From: Candidatus Dietzia intestinipullorum
Lineage (GTDB): Bacteria; Actinomycetota; Actinomycetes; Mycobacteriales; Mycobacteriaceae
Length of the DNA stretch: 64,000 nt
Direction: 5' to 3'
NCBI GenBank assembly: GCA_019119635.1
Contig: DWWP01000054.1
Span: forward strand, 62,001 to 126,000
Below, one piece after another: positions 30,677 to 39,079 of the stretch. Position 1 is the first letter of the stretch. Each line of letters begins with the position of its first letter. The translations under genes were made by a program, and so were the position numbers. The notes beneath the pieces were generated by a model. That model ran no database searches, had not been told where the DNA came from, and was given only the letters and a program-made list of their open reading frames with translations.

Positions 30677-30979
30677 ATGCCCAGACGCAACAGACGCGCG
30701 GACGCCCACCCCGGGCGGCCCCTCGGCAGTGGCGTCGGCGGGACGTCCACGGAGACGGGTCCCGCCGGGGACCCCGACCGATATCACGTGCGGCGGATCA
30801 CCGGCTCACGGGCCACCAAGGATTACCGGTGCCCGGGGTGCGATCACCCGGTGGTGAGCGGGACCCCGCACGTGGTCGCGTGGCCGGATCGCCCGCGCGG
30901 GGACGAGGAGCGCCGGCACTGGCACACCGGGTGTTGGGCGGGACGAGGGCGCCGTGGTGTCACCCGGCGCTGGAGTTGA
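30677..30979 (+). CDS. Small Cys/His-rich protein downstream of nucS
   Basis: A 100-aa basic protein starting 12 nt after nucS. The N-terminal 35 residues are low complexity. The core has CPGCDHPV and later RHWHTGCW, so two CxxC cysteines plus His and Cys could form one zinc site. From memory a similar small protein follows nucS in mycobacteria, often labelled ATP/GTP-binding without a P-loop; I see none here. Its position suggests cotranscription with nucS. Its last 20 bp overlap the convergent DivIVA-like gene. Confidence 0.7.
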   Translation: MPRRNRRADAHPGRPLGSGVGGTSTETGPAGDPDRYHVRRITGSRATKDYRCPGCDHPVVSGTPHVVAWPDRPRGDEERRHWHTGCWAGRGRRGVTRRWS

Positions 30980-31871
30980 GATCCGGGGCGTCCGGGAAAT
31001 CGCCGTCGTGGTCGCCCGCACGCCCGGGGATCGATTCGAGACGGGCACGGAGCGCGGCGAGTTCGTCGATGATCCGCTCGCGGGTCCGGCGCAGCTCCCC
31101 GACGTGCTCGCGTGCGCGGCTCATGAGGTTCTCGGCTCGCTCGGTGGCCTCGTCGACGGTCCGTCGCGCGTCCTCGTCCGCGGCCCGGCGCGTCGCCTCC
31201 GCGGCAGAGACTGACGCGGCGGTGCGGCGCTCATCCTCCAGCCGCGTCTCGCGCCGCCGGGCGTCGGAGGCGAGCCGGTGGTCCTCGTCGATCTCCTCGC
31301 GTGCGCGGGACGCCTCGAGGTCGAGTCTCTGGCGTTCACGTTCGGCGGCCGCGAGGATCTCGGCAGCCCTCTTCCGGGCGGACTCCAGGATCTCGGTGTG
31401 CTCGGCACGGACGGCCGCCGCCCGCTCTCTGGCCGCGGTGAGCTCAGCTGTCGCCGACCCGCGATCGGTCTCCGCCGCGCGGCGGGCCGACTCGCGCAGG
31501 GTCCATGCCTCCTCGTCCGCATCGGCGCGGATCTGATCCGCGGTCGCGTGCGCGGAGTCGCGGATGGACTCGGCTTCCGCCGTGGCGACCGTGAGCATGG
31601 TGGAGACCCGGTCGGAGACCTGTGCGGTCGTGACCGGCGCGCGGCCGAGTTCCGCCACCCGCGCCTCGAGGGAGGCGGCCCGCTCCCGCTCCCGGGCCGC
31701 CTCTGCCGAGGCCCGCTCCGCCCGGTCGACGGCGGCGTCGCGATCGGCGCGCAGCACCTCGGCTTCCGCGTCGTGTCGAGCCAGGGCGTCCGCCACCTGC
31801 TTCTGGTCGAACCCCTTGCGCACGACGGCGAACGGCGCGGCGACGGCCGGGGACGTGTTGGTGCTCGACAT
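30960..31871 (-). CDS. DivIVA-like coiled-coil protein
   Basis: A 303-aa protein. The N-terminus has a DivIVA-type start (FAVVRKGFDQKQVADALARHD, about residues 13-33, one residue abbreviated in sense), followed by an almost continuous Ala/Arg/Glu coiled coil to about 285 and a short acidic tail. ATG at 31871 is chosen; the frame continues upstream through another gene's complement. DivIVA-type proteins (Wag31, SepIVA) mark poles or septa in Mycobacteriales, so a role in cell-envelope growth or division is plausible but unproven. It has its own candidate leaderless promoter. Confidence 0.75.
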   Translation of the reverse strand: MSSTNTSPAVAAPFAVVRKGFDQKQVADALARHDAEAEVLRADRDAAVDRAERASAEAARERERAASLEARVAELGRAPVTTAQVSDRVSTMLTVATAEAESIRDSAHATADQIRADADEEAWTLRESARRAAETDRGSATAELTAARERAAAVRAEHTEILESARKRAAEILAAAERERQRLDLEASRAREEIDEDHRLASDARRRETRLEDERRTAASVSAAEATRRAADEDARRTVDEATERAENLMSRAREHVGELRRTRERIIDELAALRARLESIPGRAGDHDGDFPDAPDLNSSAG

Positions 31872-31878
31872 GTCTGCC

Positions 31879-31884
31879 AGCGTA
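31879..31884 (-). promoter_or_regulatory. Candidate -10 box, DivIVA-like gene
   Basis: On the minus strand TACGCT ends 7 nt before the ATG at 31871, with no Shine-Dalgarno sequence: a leaderless arrangement. Confidence 0.4.
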
Positions 31885-31906
31885 GCGGGCGAACCTGAGC
31901 GGCCGA

Positions 31907-32377
31907 CTAGTCCTGGTCGTCGGCCGGCTCGACCAGCTCGAGCAGAACGCCGCCCGCGTCCTTGGGGTGGATGAAGTTGATGCGCGATCCCGCGGTCCCG
32001 GTCCGCGGGGCCGGGTAGAGCACCCGCACGCCACGGTCGGTGAGGTGCGCGGTCACGGCCTCGATGTCCGTGACCCGGACCGCCATCTGCTGCAGGCCGG
32101 GCCCGTTGCGGTCGAGGTATTTGGCGATGGTCGAGTCGTCGTTCAGCGGGGCGAGGATCTGGAGGAGTGCGCTGCCCTCGGGACGGCCGGGGGAGCCGAG
32201 CATGGCCTCGCGCACGCCCTGCTCCTCGTTGACCTCCTCGTGGATGTTCTCCATCCCGAGGTTGTCGAGGTACCAACGGACGGCCGCGTCGAAGTCGGGG
32301 ACGGCAACGCCGACGTGGTCGACAGCGACCACGAGGTCGGCGGGGACGAGGGGCTGGTGGGCTGGGGTGGTGGTCAT
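31907..32377 (-). CDS. mce: Methylmalonyl-CoA epimerase
   Basis: A 156-aa vicinal-oxygen-chelate enzyme interconverting (R)- and (S)-methylmalonyl-CoA in propionyl-CoA metabolism. The two VOC repeats carry likely metal ligands: H in VAVDHVGVAVPDF, Q in GPGLQQMAVRV and E near the C-terminus in LLELVEP; NFIHPKDAGG is a family signature. ATG at 32377 gives MTTTPAHQ; a GTG three codons upstream is possible. It is divergent from the thiolase gene, both serving short-chain acyl-CoA turnover. Confidence 0.9.
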   Translation of the reverse strand: MTTTPAHQPLVPADLVVAVDHVGVAVPDFDAAVRWYLDNLGMENIHEEVNEEQGVREAMLGSPGRPEGSALLQILAPLNDDSTIAKYLDRNGPGLQQMAVRVTDIEAVTAHLTDRGVRVLYPAPRTGTAGSRINFIHPKDAGGVLLELVEPADDQD

Positions 32378-32384
32378 GGCCTCC

Positions 32385-32390
32385 ACGGTA
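32385..32390 (-). promoter_or_regulatory. Candidate -10 box, epimerase gene
   Basis: TACCGT on the minus strand ends 7 nt before the ATG at 32377. The intervening GGAGG is too close to the start to be a good ribosome site, which favours leaderless initiation. Confidence 0.35.
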
Positions 32391-32451
32391 GTGCGCGCGC
32401 GTCAGGCGGTAGATTGGGGACATCCGCTCAACCCCTCTCGGAAGGTGTCTC

Positions 32452-33651
32452 ATGTCCGCCGATTCCTCTCGTACCGTGCTCGTCTCCGGTTCCCGCACGC
32501 CCTTCGGCCGCCTTCAAGGGGGTCTGAAGTCGCTCAGCGCGCCGCAGCTCGGCGGCATCGCTATCCGGGGCGCACTCGACAAGGGCGGGGTCGCCGATGA
32601 CGCCGTGGACGCGGTGATCATGGGGCAGGTCCTCGGCGCGGGCGTGGGCCAGATGCCGGCCCGTCAGGCTTCGCTGGCCGCCGGGCTGCCCGCCTCGGTG
32701 CATGCCCTGAGCATCAACAAGATGTGTCTGTCGGGCCTCACGGCGATCGCGTTGGCGGATCAGATGATCCGCGCGGGGGAGGCGGAGGTCGTGGTGGCCG
32801 GCGGCCAGGAGTCGATGAGCCGCGCACCGCACCTGCTTCCCGCGAGCCGCGACGGGTACAAGTACGGCTCCATCGAGGTCCTTGACCACATGGCCTACGA
32901 CGGACTACATGACGTGCCCACGGATCAGCCCATGGGGGCGCTCACCGAGCAGCGCAACGCTGAACTCGAGATCACGCGCGAGCAGCAGGACGAGTTCGCC
33001 GCGCTCTCGCACCAGCGCGCCGCCAAGGCCTGGGCGGACGGGCTGTTCGCCGACGAGGTCGTGCCGGTGACCGTCAAGGGACGCAAGGGCGACACGGTCG
33101 TCGACACCGACGAGGGCGTGCGGGCCGACACGACCGCCGAGTCGCTGTCGAAGCTGCGCCCCGCGTTCTCCGGGGACGGCACCATCACGGCGGGGTCGTC
33201 CTCGCAGATCTCCGACGGTGCCTCGGCGATGATCGTCACCAGTGCGGCTCGCGCCGAGGCCGAGGGCTGGCCCGTGCTGGCGGAGATCGTGCAGTACGGC
33301 ACGGTGGCGGGACCGGATTCGACCCTGCAGCACCAGCCGGCACGGGCCATCGAGAACGCCTGTGAGCGTGCCGGGCTCTCGGTCTCGGATATCGAGCTCT
33401 TCGAGCTCAACGAGGCGTTCTCCTCGGTCGGGATCCACTCGACGCGGGAGCTCGGGGCGGATCCGGCGGACGTCAACACCAAGGGCGGCGCCATCGCGCT
33501 CGGTCACCCCATCGGGGTATCGGGCAGTCGCGTGGTGCTGACCCTGGCCCTGGAGCTGGCCCGTCGCGGCGGCGGTCTGGGCGCGGCCTCCCTGTGTGGT
33601 GGCGGCGGGCAGGGCGACGCACTGCTCATCCGGGTGCCCGCGACCAGCTGA
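32452..33651 (+). CDS. Acetyl-CoA acetyltransferase (thiolase)
   Basis: A 399-aa thiolase II-type enzyme condensing or cleaving acetoacetyl-CoA. The acyl-accepting cysteine is in [12 protein letters not shown] (about residue 90), the catalytic histidine in [14 protein letters not shown] and the C-terminal cysteine in [23 protein letters not shown] is a family signature. ATG follows GGAAGG with 7-nt spacing, and a TAGATT at 32410-32415 could be its -10. From memory it matches Rv1323 (fadA4), which also neighbours an epimerase gene. Confidence 0.93.
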   Translation: MSADSSRTVLVSGSRTPFGRLQGGLKSLSAPQLGGIAIRGALDKGGVADDAVDAVIMGQVLGAGVGQMPARQASLAAGLPASVHALSINKMCLSGLTAIALADQMIRAGEAEVVVAGGQESMSRAPHLLPASRDGYKYGSIEVLDHMAYDGLHDVPTDQPMGALTEQRNAELEITREQQDEFAALSHQRAAKAWADGLFADEVVPVTVKGRKGDTVVDTDEGVRADTTAESLSKLRPAFSGDGTITAGSSSQISDGASAMIVTSAARAEAEGWPVLAEIVQYGTVAGPDSTLQHQPARAIENACERAGLSVSDIELFELNEAFSSVGIHSTRELGADPADVNTKGGAIALGHPIGVSGSRVVLTLALELARRGGGLGAASLCGGGGQGDALLIRVPATS

Positions 33652-33686
33652 GACGAGATCGGTGAACCCGTGGGAGGATCGAAGAC

Positions 33687-34619
33687 GTGACGAGACCAGG
33701 AAATCGACCCCCGTCCGCTTCCGAGCAGCAGCTCGCGGCGTCCCTGTCCGGCGCCGTGGATCTGACGGGGATCAAGAAACGCGCTGAAGCACGGAACGAC
33801 GCGGCCCGGGCAGCCGGCGGGCCCGGTCGGGCGGCCGGCCCCACGACCCGGGTCGACGTCGACGAGTCGTCATTCGAGCAGGAGGTCCTGGTCCGCTCGG
33901 CCAGGGTCCCCGTGGTCGTCGAGCTCCGATCGGAGCGGGCCCCTACGGCGATGACGGCGATGCTCTCGTCGCTCGCCGAGGAGGCGCGCGGCCAGTGGGT
34001 CCACGCCACGGTGGATGTCGACACCTCGCCGGGTGTGGCACAGGCGTTCCAGGCGAGGGCCGTGCCCACGGTGGTCGCCGTGGCCGCCGGGCGGCCCCTC
34101 GCGGATTTCGAGGGCGAGCAGCCCGAGGACGCGCTCCGCCAGTGGATCGCGGCCGTCATCCAGGCCACCGAGGGCAAGCTCGAGGGCCCGGAGGAGGGCG
34201 ACGCCCCCGATGACGGGGGAGAGGACGTCGCCGACACCGAGCGCGACGCCGCGGAGTCCGCCCTGTCAGACGGGGATCTGGCGGGCGCCGAGGACCGGTT
34301 CTCGGCGCTGGTGGACTCCCGTCCCGGCGACCACACCCTGCGGGAGGCGTTGCGCTACGTGCAGGCGGCGCGCCGGGTCGAGGACGGGGCCGACGCCGAC
34401 GAGGGCACCGTGCCGGCCGCGTTCCGTGCTGCCGACCGTGCCCTCGTGGGCGGCGAGTACGAGTCCGCGTTCACCGTGCTCGTGGACACCATCCGGGTGA
34501 GCGGGGGCGACGACAAATCGGCGCTGCGGACCCGGCTCCTCGAGCTCCTGGAGTCCCTGCCCGTGGACGATCCGCGGGTCCTGGCCGCCCGCCGGGATCT
34601 CGCCAGCGCGTTGTACTGA
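33687..34619 (+). CDS. Thioredoxin-fold TPR protein (CnoX/YbbN-like), cysteine-free
   Basis: A 310-aa protein. A thioredoxin fold at about 65-165 (VPVVVELRSERAPTAM, then ARAVPTVVAVAAG) is followed by a helical, TPR-like C-terminal domain from about 185. The active-site CxxC is replaced by SERAP, and the whole protein has no cysteine, so it cannot do thiol chemistry. This architecture matches the CnoX/YbbN holdase chaperones and, from memory, Rv1324. The acidic linker (EEGDAPDDGGED) separates the two domains. It ends 1 nt before the ABC gene. Confidence 0.85.
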   Translation: MTRPGNRPPSASEQQLAASLSGAVDLTGIKKRAEARNDAARAAGGPGRAAGPTTRVDVDESSFEQEVLVRSARVPVVVELRSERAPTAMTAMLSSLAEEARGQWVHATVDVDTSPGVAQAFQARAVPTVVAVAAGRPLADFEGEQPEDALRQWIAAVIQATEGKLEGPEEGDAPDDGGEDVADTERDAAESALSDGDLAGAEDRFSALVDSRPGDHTLREALRYVQAARRVEDGADADEGTVPAAFRAADRALVGGEYESAFTVLVDTIRVSGGDDKSALRTRLLELLESLPVDDPRVLAARRDLASALY

Positions 34620-34620
34620 G

Positions 34621-35463
34621 GTGGCGACCGTGAGTACCGCGATCGAGTCCGACCCGGACCTCGTCCTCGACCTGCGGGACGTCGCCCTCCGCCGTGACGG
34701 CCGCACTCTCGTGGGGCCCGTCACGTGGCAGGTCGAGCTGGATGAGCGATGGGTGATCCTGGGCCCCAACGGCGCGGGCAAGACGTCACTGCTGAAGATC
34801 GCCTCCGCGTTGGAGTACCCGAGTGACGGGACGGCGGTGGTCCTGGGAGAGCAGCTCGGGCGCACCGAGGTCACCGAGCTGCGCAGTCGGGTGGGACTGT
34901 CCTCGGTCGCCGTGGCGGGCCGGATCCCCGGCGACGAGCTCGCCCGTGACCTCGTGGTCTCGGCCGGGTACTCGGTCCTGGGGCGGTGGCGGGAGCAGTA
35001 CGACCGCATGGACCTCGACCGCGCCGCGGACACCCTCGAGGCGATCGGCGGCGAACACCTGGCGGAGCGGACCTGGGCGACGCTCTCCGAGGGCGAGCGC
35101 AAGCGTGTCCTCATCGCCCGCGCGATGATGACCGATCCCGAGCTCCTCCTGCTGGACGAGCCCGGCGCCGGCCTGGACCTCGGCGGTCGCGAGGACCTGG
35201 TGGCACGCCTGGGGGACATGGCCATGGACCCCGACGCGCCCGCCACCGTGCTGGTCACCCACCACGTCGAGGAGATCCCGCCGGGGTTCACCCATGCGAT
35301 GCTGCTGGCGGAGGGGGGCGTCACCGCGTCGGGCCTGATCGAGGACGTGATCACGTCGGAGAACCTCTCCAGCGCCTTCGCACAGTCGATCGTGGTGGAT
35401 GCGATCGACGGCCGGTTCTTCGCCCGACGCGCCCGGCGGCCCGGTCGGCACCGACGAGCGTGA
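34621..35463 (+). CDS. Stand-alone ABC-type ATPase
   Basis: A 280-aa ATP-binding cassette protein. Walker A is GPNGAGKTS (48-56), the signature LSEGERKRV is near 155, and Walker B LLLLDEPGAGLD follows; the switch histidine is in VTHHVEE. No permease gene is nearby, so it may be a soluble ABC protein or use a distant partner. Start is GTG 34621; GTG 34630 is an alternative. The stop overlaps the Nudix GTG by 4 nt. From memory it matches Rv3041c, which also lies near a Nudix gene. Confidence 0.88.
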   Translation: MATVSTAIESDPDLVLDLRDVALRRDGRTLVGPVTWQVELDERWVILGPNGAGKTSLLKIASALEYPSDGTAVVLGEQLGRTEVTELRSRVGLSSVAVAGRIPGDELARDLVVSAGYSVLGRWREQYDRMDLDRAADTLEAIGGEHLAERTWATLSEGERKRVLIARAMMTDPELLLLDEPGAGLDLGGREDLVARLGDMAMDPDAPATVLVTHHVEEIPPGFTHAMLLAEGGVTASGLIEDVITSENLSSAFAQSIVVDAIDGRFFARRARRPGRHRRA

Positions 35464-36161
35464 CCGGCGGGGTCCCGGTCCGGGAGGCCGCGACCGTGGC
35501 GCTGATCCGCGATGCGTCGGTGGGCGGCGGCGTCGAGGTGTTCCTCCAACACCGGGTCTCGAGCATGCAGTTCGCGCCCGGCATGAGTGTGTTCCCCGGG
35601 GGCGGGATCGAGCCCCGCGACTACCGCGGCGCCCGCCTGTGGCGCGGGCCCCGGCCGCAGTGGTGGGCGGAGCAATTCGGGATCGCACCCGACCGCGCGG
35701 CCGCGGCCGTCCGTGGCGTGACCCGGGAGCTGTTCGAGGAGACCGGGGTGCTGCTCGCCGAACCCGACGGAGACGACGCGACGACACCGGACCCCTCCGA
35801 GCGCGGTCCACTGGACCGGGGGGAGGGCGACCTGGAGTCCCTGTTGACCGACCACGGCCTCGTCCTGTCCGCCCACCTGCTGCGCCCGTGGGACCGGTGG
35901 ACCACGCCGCCCGGGCCGCCGCGTCGCTACGACACCCTGTTCTTCGTAGCTGCGCTGCCGGCAGGCCAGGCCCCGGACGCGATGACCACCGAGGCCCGCG
36001 CCGCCGAGTGGCTCCGGGCCGACGACGCGGCGCACGCGGGGACGCTCGGCCGGTTGGGGATGCTCAGACCGACGCTGCACGTGCTCACCGACCTCGCCAA
36101 GGCCGCGGATGTCCGGGAGGTGCTCTCCTCGCCCCGGGAGATCCGCCCGGGCGGCAACTAG
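35460..36161 (+). CDS. NUDT19-like Nudix hydrolase
   Basis: A 233-aa Nudix protein. The Nudix box is split: SVFPGGGIEPRD and RELFEETGVLL are separated by about 30 residues (ARLWRGPRPQWWAEQFG and following), the insertion typical of NUDT19/RP2p-like CoA diphosphatases. The substrate may be CoA or acyl-CoA (cleaved to acyl-phosphopantetheine and 3',5'-ADP), inferred only from this architecture. GTG overlaps the ABC stop. It is followed 10 nt later by the methyltransferase gene. Confidence 0.88.
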   Translation: MTGGVPVREAATVALIRDASVGGGVEVFLQHRVSSMQFAPGMSVFPGGGIEPRDYRGARLWRGPRPQWWAEQFGIAPDRAAAAVRGVTRELFEETGVLLAEPDGDDATTPDPSERGPLDRGEGDLESLLTDHGLVLSAHLLRPWDRWTTPPGPPRRYDTLFFVAALPAGQAPDAMTTEARAAEWLRADDAAHAGTLGRLGMLRPTLHVLTDLAKAADVREVLSSPREIRPGGN

Positions 36162-36171
36162 GGGGCCAGCG

Positions 36172-37401
36172 ATGACCCCGGATGATCTGGACTTCCTGCT
36201 CACCGAGGCGGGTCGGGACCTACTCGATCTGGCCGAGGGGCTGGAGTGGTCACGCGCCTCGCTCGTGGCGTCGACAGCTCGGGTGCGCCGGGCCGATCCC
36301 GACCGGGCGGCCGCGGTGATCGACGTGGTCACGGCGCGCCGGCGTGCCCGTGACCGGCTCCGCGGGGCGGAGCGGATGCTGCTCACGGACGAGGCCGTCC
36401 AGCAGGCGACCGCGTGGCCGGTGTCCGCGCTTCGTGCGCGACGGCTCGCCGGCCGGGACGTGCACGACCTGACCTGCTCGATCGGTGCGGAACTGTCCGA
36501 GTTGGCACGGACGACGGGCCGGCTGGTCGGGACAGATCTGGACCCGCTGCGCGCGCGGATGGCCGCGCACAACGTCCCGCAGGCACTCGTGGGCGTGGCG
36601 GACGCGCTGCGACCACCGAGCCGGGACGCGGTGCTTCTGGCGGATCCCGCCCGCCGGTCCGGGGGACGTCGCATCCACGACCCGGCCCGGCTCAGCCCCC
36701 CGCTGCCGGCACTACTGGAGGCGGCCCGCGGCCGTGACCACGCGATCAAGTGTGCGCCCGGGCTGGACACGAGCGAGCTCGACCACACCGGCGAGGTCCA
36801 GTTGGTCTCCCTGGACGGATCGGTGCGTGAGGCCTGCCTGTGGTCGCCCGGCTTGTCGTCCGGGGTGCGCAGCCGGGCGACCGTCATCCGCAGCGGCGCC
36901 CCCGACGGTCCGGCCCCCTGGGGGCCGCCACCGCTGGTGACCGAGGGCGTCGCGCTCCACGTCGAGGAGGTCACCGATCTCGACGACGACGAGGTGGACG
37001 CGCTGCCCGAGCCCGACCGGTACATCGTGGAGCCCGACGGCGCGGTCGTGCGGGCGGGCCTGGTGCGCCACTGGGCCCGCCGTCACGGGCTCCGGCAGCT
37101 CGACCCCCGCATCGCCCATCTCACCGGCCCGGAGATCCCCGTCGGGCACACCGGGTTCGAGGTGCTCCGGAGGTGCCGGCTGGACAGGAAGGAGCTGCGA
37201 CGCGAGCTGCGTGAGCGCGACTGCGGCTCGCTGGAGATCCTCGTCCGCGGGGTCGACACGGACCCCGATGCGCTCCGGCGCTCCCTGTCGCTCCGGGGGA
37301 CACGAGCGCTGGCGCTGGTGGTGACCCGTATCGGCCGGTCCGCCGTGGTGTTGGTGTGCGGGCCTCGGACGTCCGCGGCCACCGTTCAGCCGAACACGTA
37401 G
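36172..37401 (+). CDS. SAM-dependent methyltransferase with THUMP-like domain
   Basis: A 409-aa protein. The first half is a Rossmann methyltransferase: DLTCSIGAELSELA (SAM loop), GTDLDPLRARMAAHNV (acidic ribose loop) and LLADPARRSGGRR, an NPPY-like DPAR catalytic motif. The C-terminal about 100 residues resemble the THUMP-like RNA-binding domain (CGSLEILVRGVDTDPDALRR). RNA methylation is likely, target unknown. ATG at 36172 follows AGGGGGCC. The 3' end overlaps the convergent lipoprotein gene by 16 nt. From memory it matches Rv3037c. Confidence 0.82.
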   Translation: MTPDDLDFLLTEAGRDLLDLAEGLEWSRASLVASTARVRRADPDRAAAVIDVVTARRRARDRLRGAERMLLTDEAVQQATAWPVSALRARRLAGRDVHDLTCSIGAELSELARTTGRLVGTDLDPLRARMAAHNVPQALVGVADALRPPSRDAVLLADPARRSGGRRIHDPARLSPPLPALLEAARGRDHAIKCAPGLDTSELDHTGEVQLVSLDGSVREACLWSPGLSSGVRSRATVIRSGAPDGPAPWGPPPLVTEGVALHVEEVTDLDDDEVDALPEPDRYIVEPDGAVVRAGLVRHWARRHGLRQLDPRIAHLTGPEIPVGHTGFEVLRRCRLDRKELRRELRERDCGSLEILVRGVDTDPDALRRSLSLRGTRALALVVTRIGRSAVVLVCGPRTSAATVQPNT

Positions 37402-38756
37402 ACGGCGCCCGCCGCGGTCGACAACGCGACACGGTCGTCCGAGTCCATGCTCAGACCCGAGACCGGGCCGCTGGCGGCCGGGACCTCGAACTCGTGCAGC
37501 GTGCTGCCGTCCTCGCCGTCGAGCAGGAGTACGGCGATCCCGGGCTCGTCGGCGGTACCGCCCGAGCGCACCGCGACGAGGACGTCCCCGTCCTCGGTCG
37601 CCACCGGGTTCGTGAGCTGCTGCAGGTCGTCACGGCGCCACCGTTCGACGGGATCCCCGTCCGGCGCGTGCACCGCGACGACGGGGGAAGGGCCCGCGTC
37701 GTCGTCGTGGTCGTCGTCGGTGCCGCGCCACACCGTCGTCGTCCGTCCGCCGGTGACCAGGGTCCCGTCCGGGAGGAGCGCCGGCGGGGTGTCGGGGATG
37801 TAGTCGATCGGGGCCGCCCACCGCTCGGTGCCGTCGGCGGTGGAGTAGGCGTGCAGTGTGCCGTCCGCGGCATGGACGTAGACCTCGTCACGGTCGTTCG
37901 AGAGCACGACCGGCACGCCGAGACGGCCCCCGTCGAGATCGACCCGCCACAGCTCGTCGAGGTGGCCCGTGTCATCGTCGGTGAAACGGACGGCCACGAG
38001 CTGGGGCGCCGTGGCACCGGGAGTCCACGCCGTGAGGTAGATCGTGCCGGTGTCGGTGTCCACGGCGGCGGGGCCGGGTGCCGGACACCCGCGCTCGCCG
38101 GCACCACACCAGGGCGAGCCGTAGCCGACGTCGGAGGGGGCGATCTCCCCGGCCAGCGGCAGCTCCGGCGACGAATCGAGCCCGGTGTGGCTGTTGATGA
38201 CCCGGGCGATCCCCAGGTGGGAGATCGTCAGCAGGTGCTGGTTGTCGAGGAGCGTGATCGTGGTGGGGATCCCGCTCGTCTCGGCGAACCACCGGTTCTC
38301 GCCCTCCGAGGCGATGGCGCCGACACCTCCGTACATCGGGACGAACAGCGAGCCGCGGCCGTCCACGGTGGCGGTGATCCGCGGGCCGTCGGTGGGCAGG
38401 CGCAGGCACCAGCGCTTGCGGCCGTCTTCTGCGTCAAGTGAGAAGAGGTTGCAGCCACGGTCGGAGACCGTCGCCTGGAAGAACGTCCCGAGCCCGTCGG
38501 AGCTCGCGGTGCCGGAGGCCGGGGCGCCGAGCGGCCGGGACCACCGCAGCTCCGGCGAGTCCTGCACGGAGGAGTGGGCGCGGCCGGAGTTCGTCGGGCC
38601 CCCGGCCACCGACGACCAGCTGTCCGCCTGGCCCAGGCGGGCATCGCCGCTCTCGGTGTGCGAAGCACAGCCGGTGACGAGTGTCATGACGAGGGCGACC
38701 GCGAACAGTGGGTAGGCGGACGGAGCGTTCCGTCGTCGTGTCCTCGCAACTGCCAC
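37386..38756 (-). CDS. PQQ-like beta-propeller lipoprotein
   Basis: A 456-aa secreted lipoprotein. A positively charged N-terminus (VARTRRRN), a hydrophobic segment and the lipobox LVTGC put the acylated Cys near residue 30. The mature part has repeated WxxP/LDAEDGRKRW-like blades (SLDAEDGRKRWCLRLP, TADGTERWAAPIDY, LDGEDGSTLHEFEVP), as in PQQ-binding-like or BamB propellers. Four cysteines in CGAGERGCP and CNLF/WCL may form disulfides. GTG 38756 is the best start just before the signal peptide. No PQQ enzyme motif is apparent; a scaffold or sensor role is possible. From memory it resembles Rv3035. Confidence 0.8.
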   Translation of the reverse strand: MAVARTRRRNAPSAYPLFAVALVMTLVTGCASHTESGDARLGQADSWSSVAGGPTNSGRAHSSVQDSPELRWSRPLGAPASGTASSDGLGTFFQATVSDRGCNLFSLDAEDGRKRWCLRLPTDGPRITATVDGRGSLFVPMYGGVGAIASEGENRWFAETSGIPTTITLLDNQHLLTISHLGIARVINSHTGLDSSPELPLAGEIAPSDVGYGSPWCGAGERGCPAPGPAAVDTDTGTIYLTAWTPGATAPQLVAVRFTDDDTGHLDELWRVDLDGGRLGVPVVLSNDRDEVYVHAADGTLHAYSTADGTERWAAPIDYIPDTPPALLPDGTLVTGGRTTTVWRGTDDDHDDDAGPSPVVAVHAPDGDPVERWRRDDLQQLTNPVATEDGDVLVAVRSGGTADEPGIAVLLLDGEDGSTLHEFEVPAASGPVSGLSMDSDDRVALSTAAGAVYVFG

Positions 38757-39079
38757 TGGGCCCCCGTTCGTCCGCGCGCTCAGACAGAGCGTAGTCGGCC
38801 GGACCCCACGATCGGCGCAGGTGGCCGGGAAACGGCGTCGGAAGGGGATCGGCGACACGGTGACGGGGCATGGCTCGCCGACGTGACCGACTCCACACCG
38901 GCCGTGGATCGCGCTGACGACGCGCTGGACGGGCACCGACTTCACGGTGGCGTGGCGGCCCCTGACCACCCCGTCGGGGGCGACTGCCGTTATTGTGGTC
39001 CGGAGGACCCAACCCGGTGCGACCGGTCATGACGGACGGACGCACCCAGCCCCGACTCGCAGGAGGTCGACGCAGGCCC
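38757..39079. promoter_or_regulatory. Intergenic region between lipoprotein and etfB
   Basis: These 323 bp separate divergent genes. I see no credible ORF. A -10-like TATTGT lies at 38991-38996 on the plus strand, with no good -35, and would give etfBA a leader of about 80 nt. AGGAGGT at 39061-39067 is a perfect ribosome site but 12 nt from the etfB ATG, a long spacing. Confidence 0.35.
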
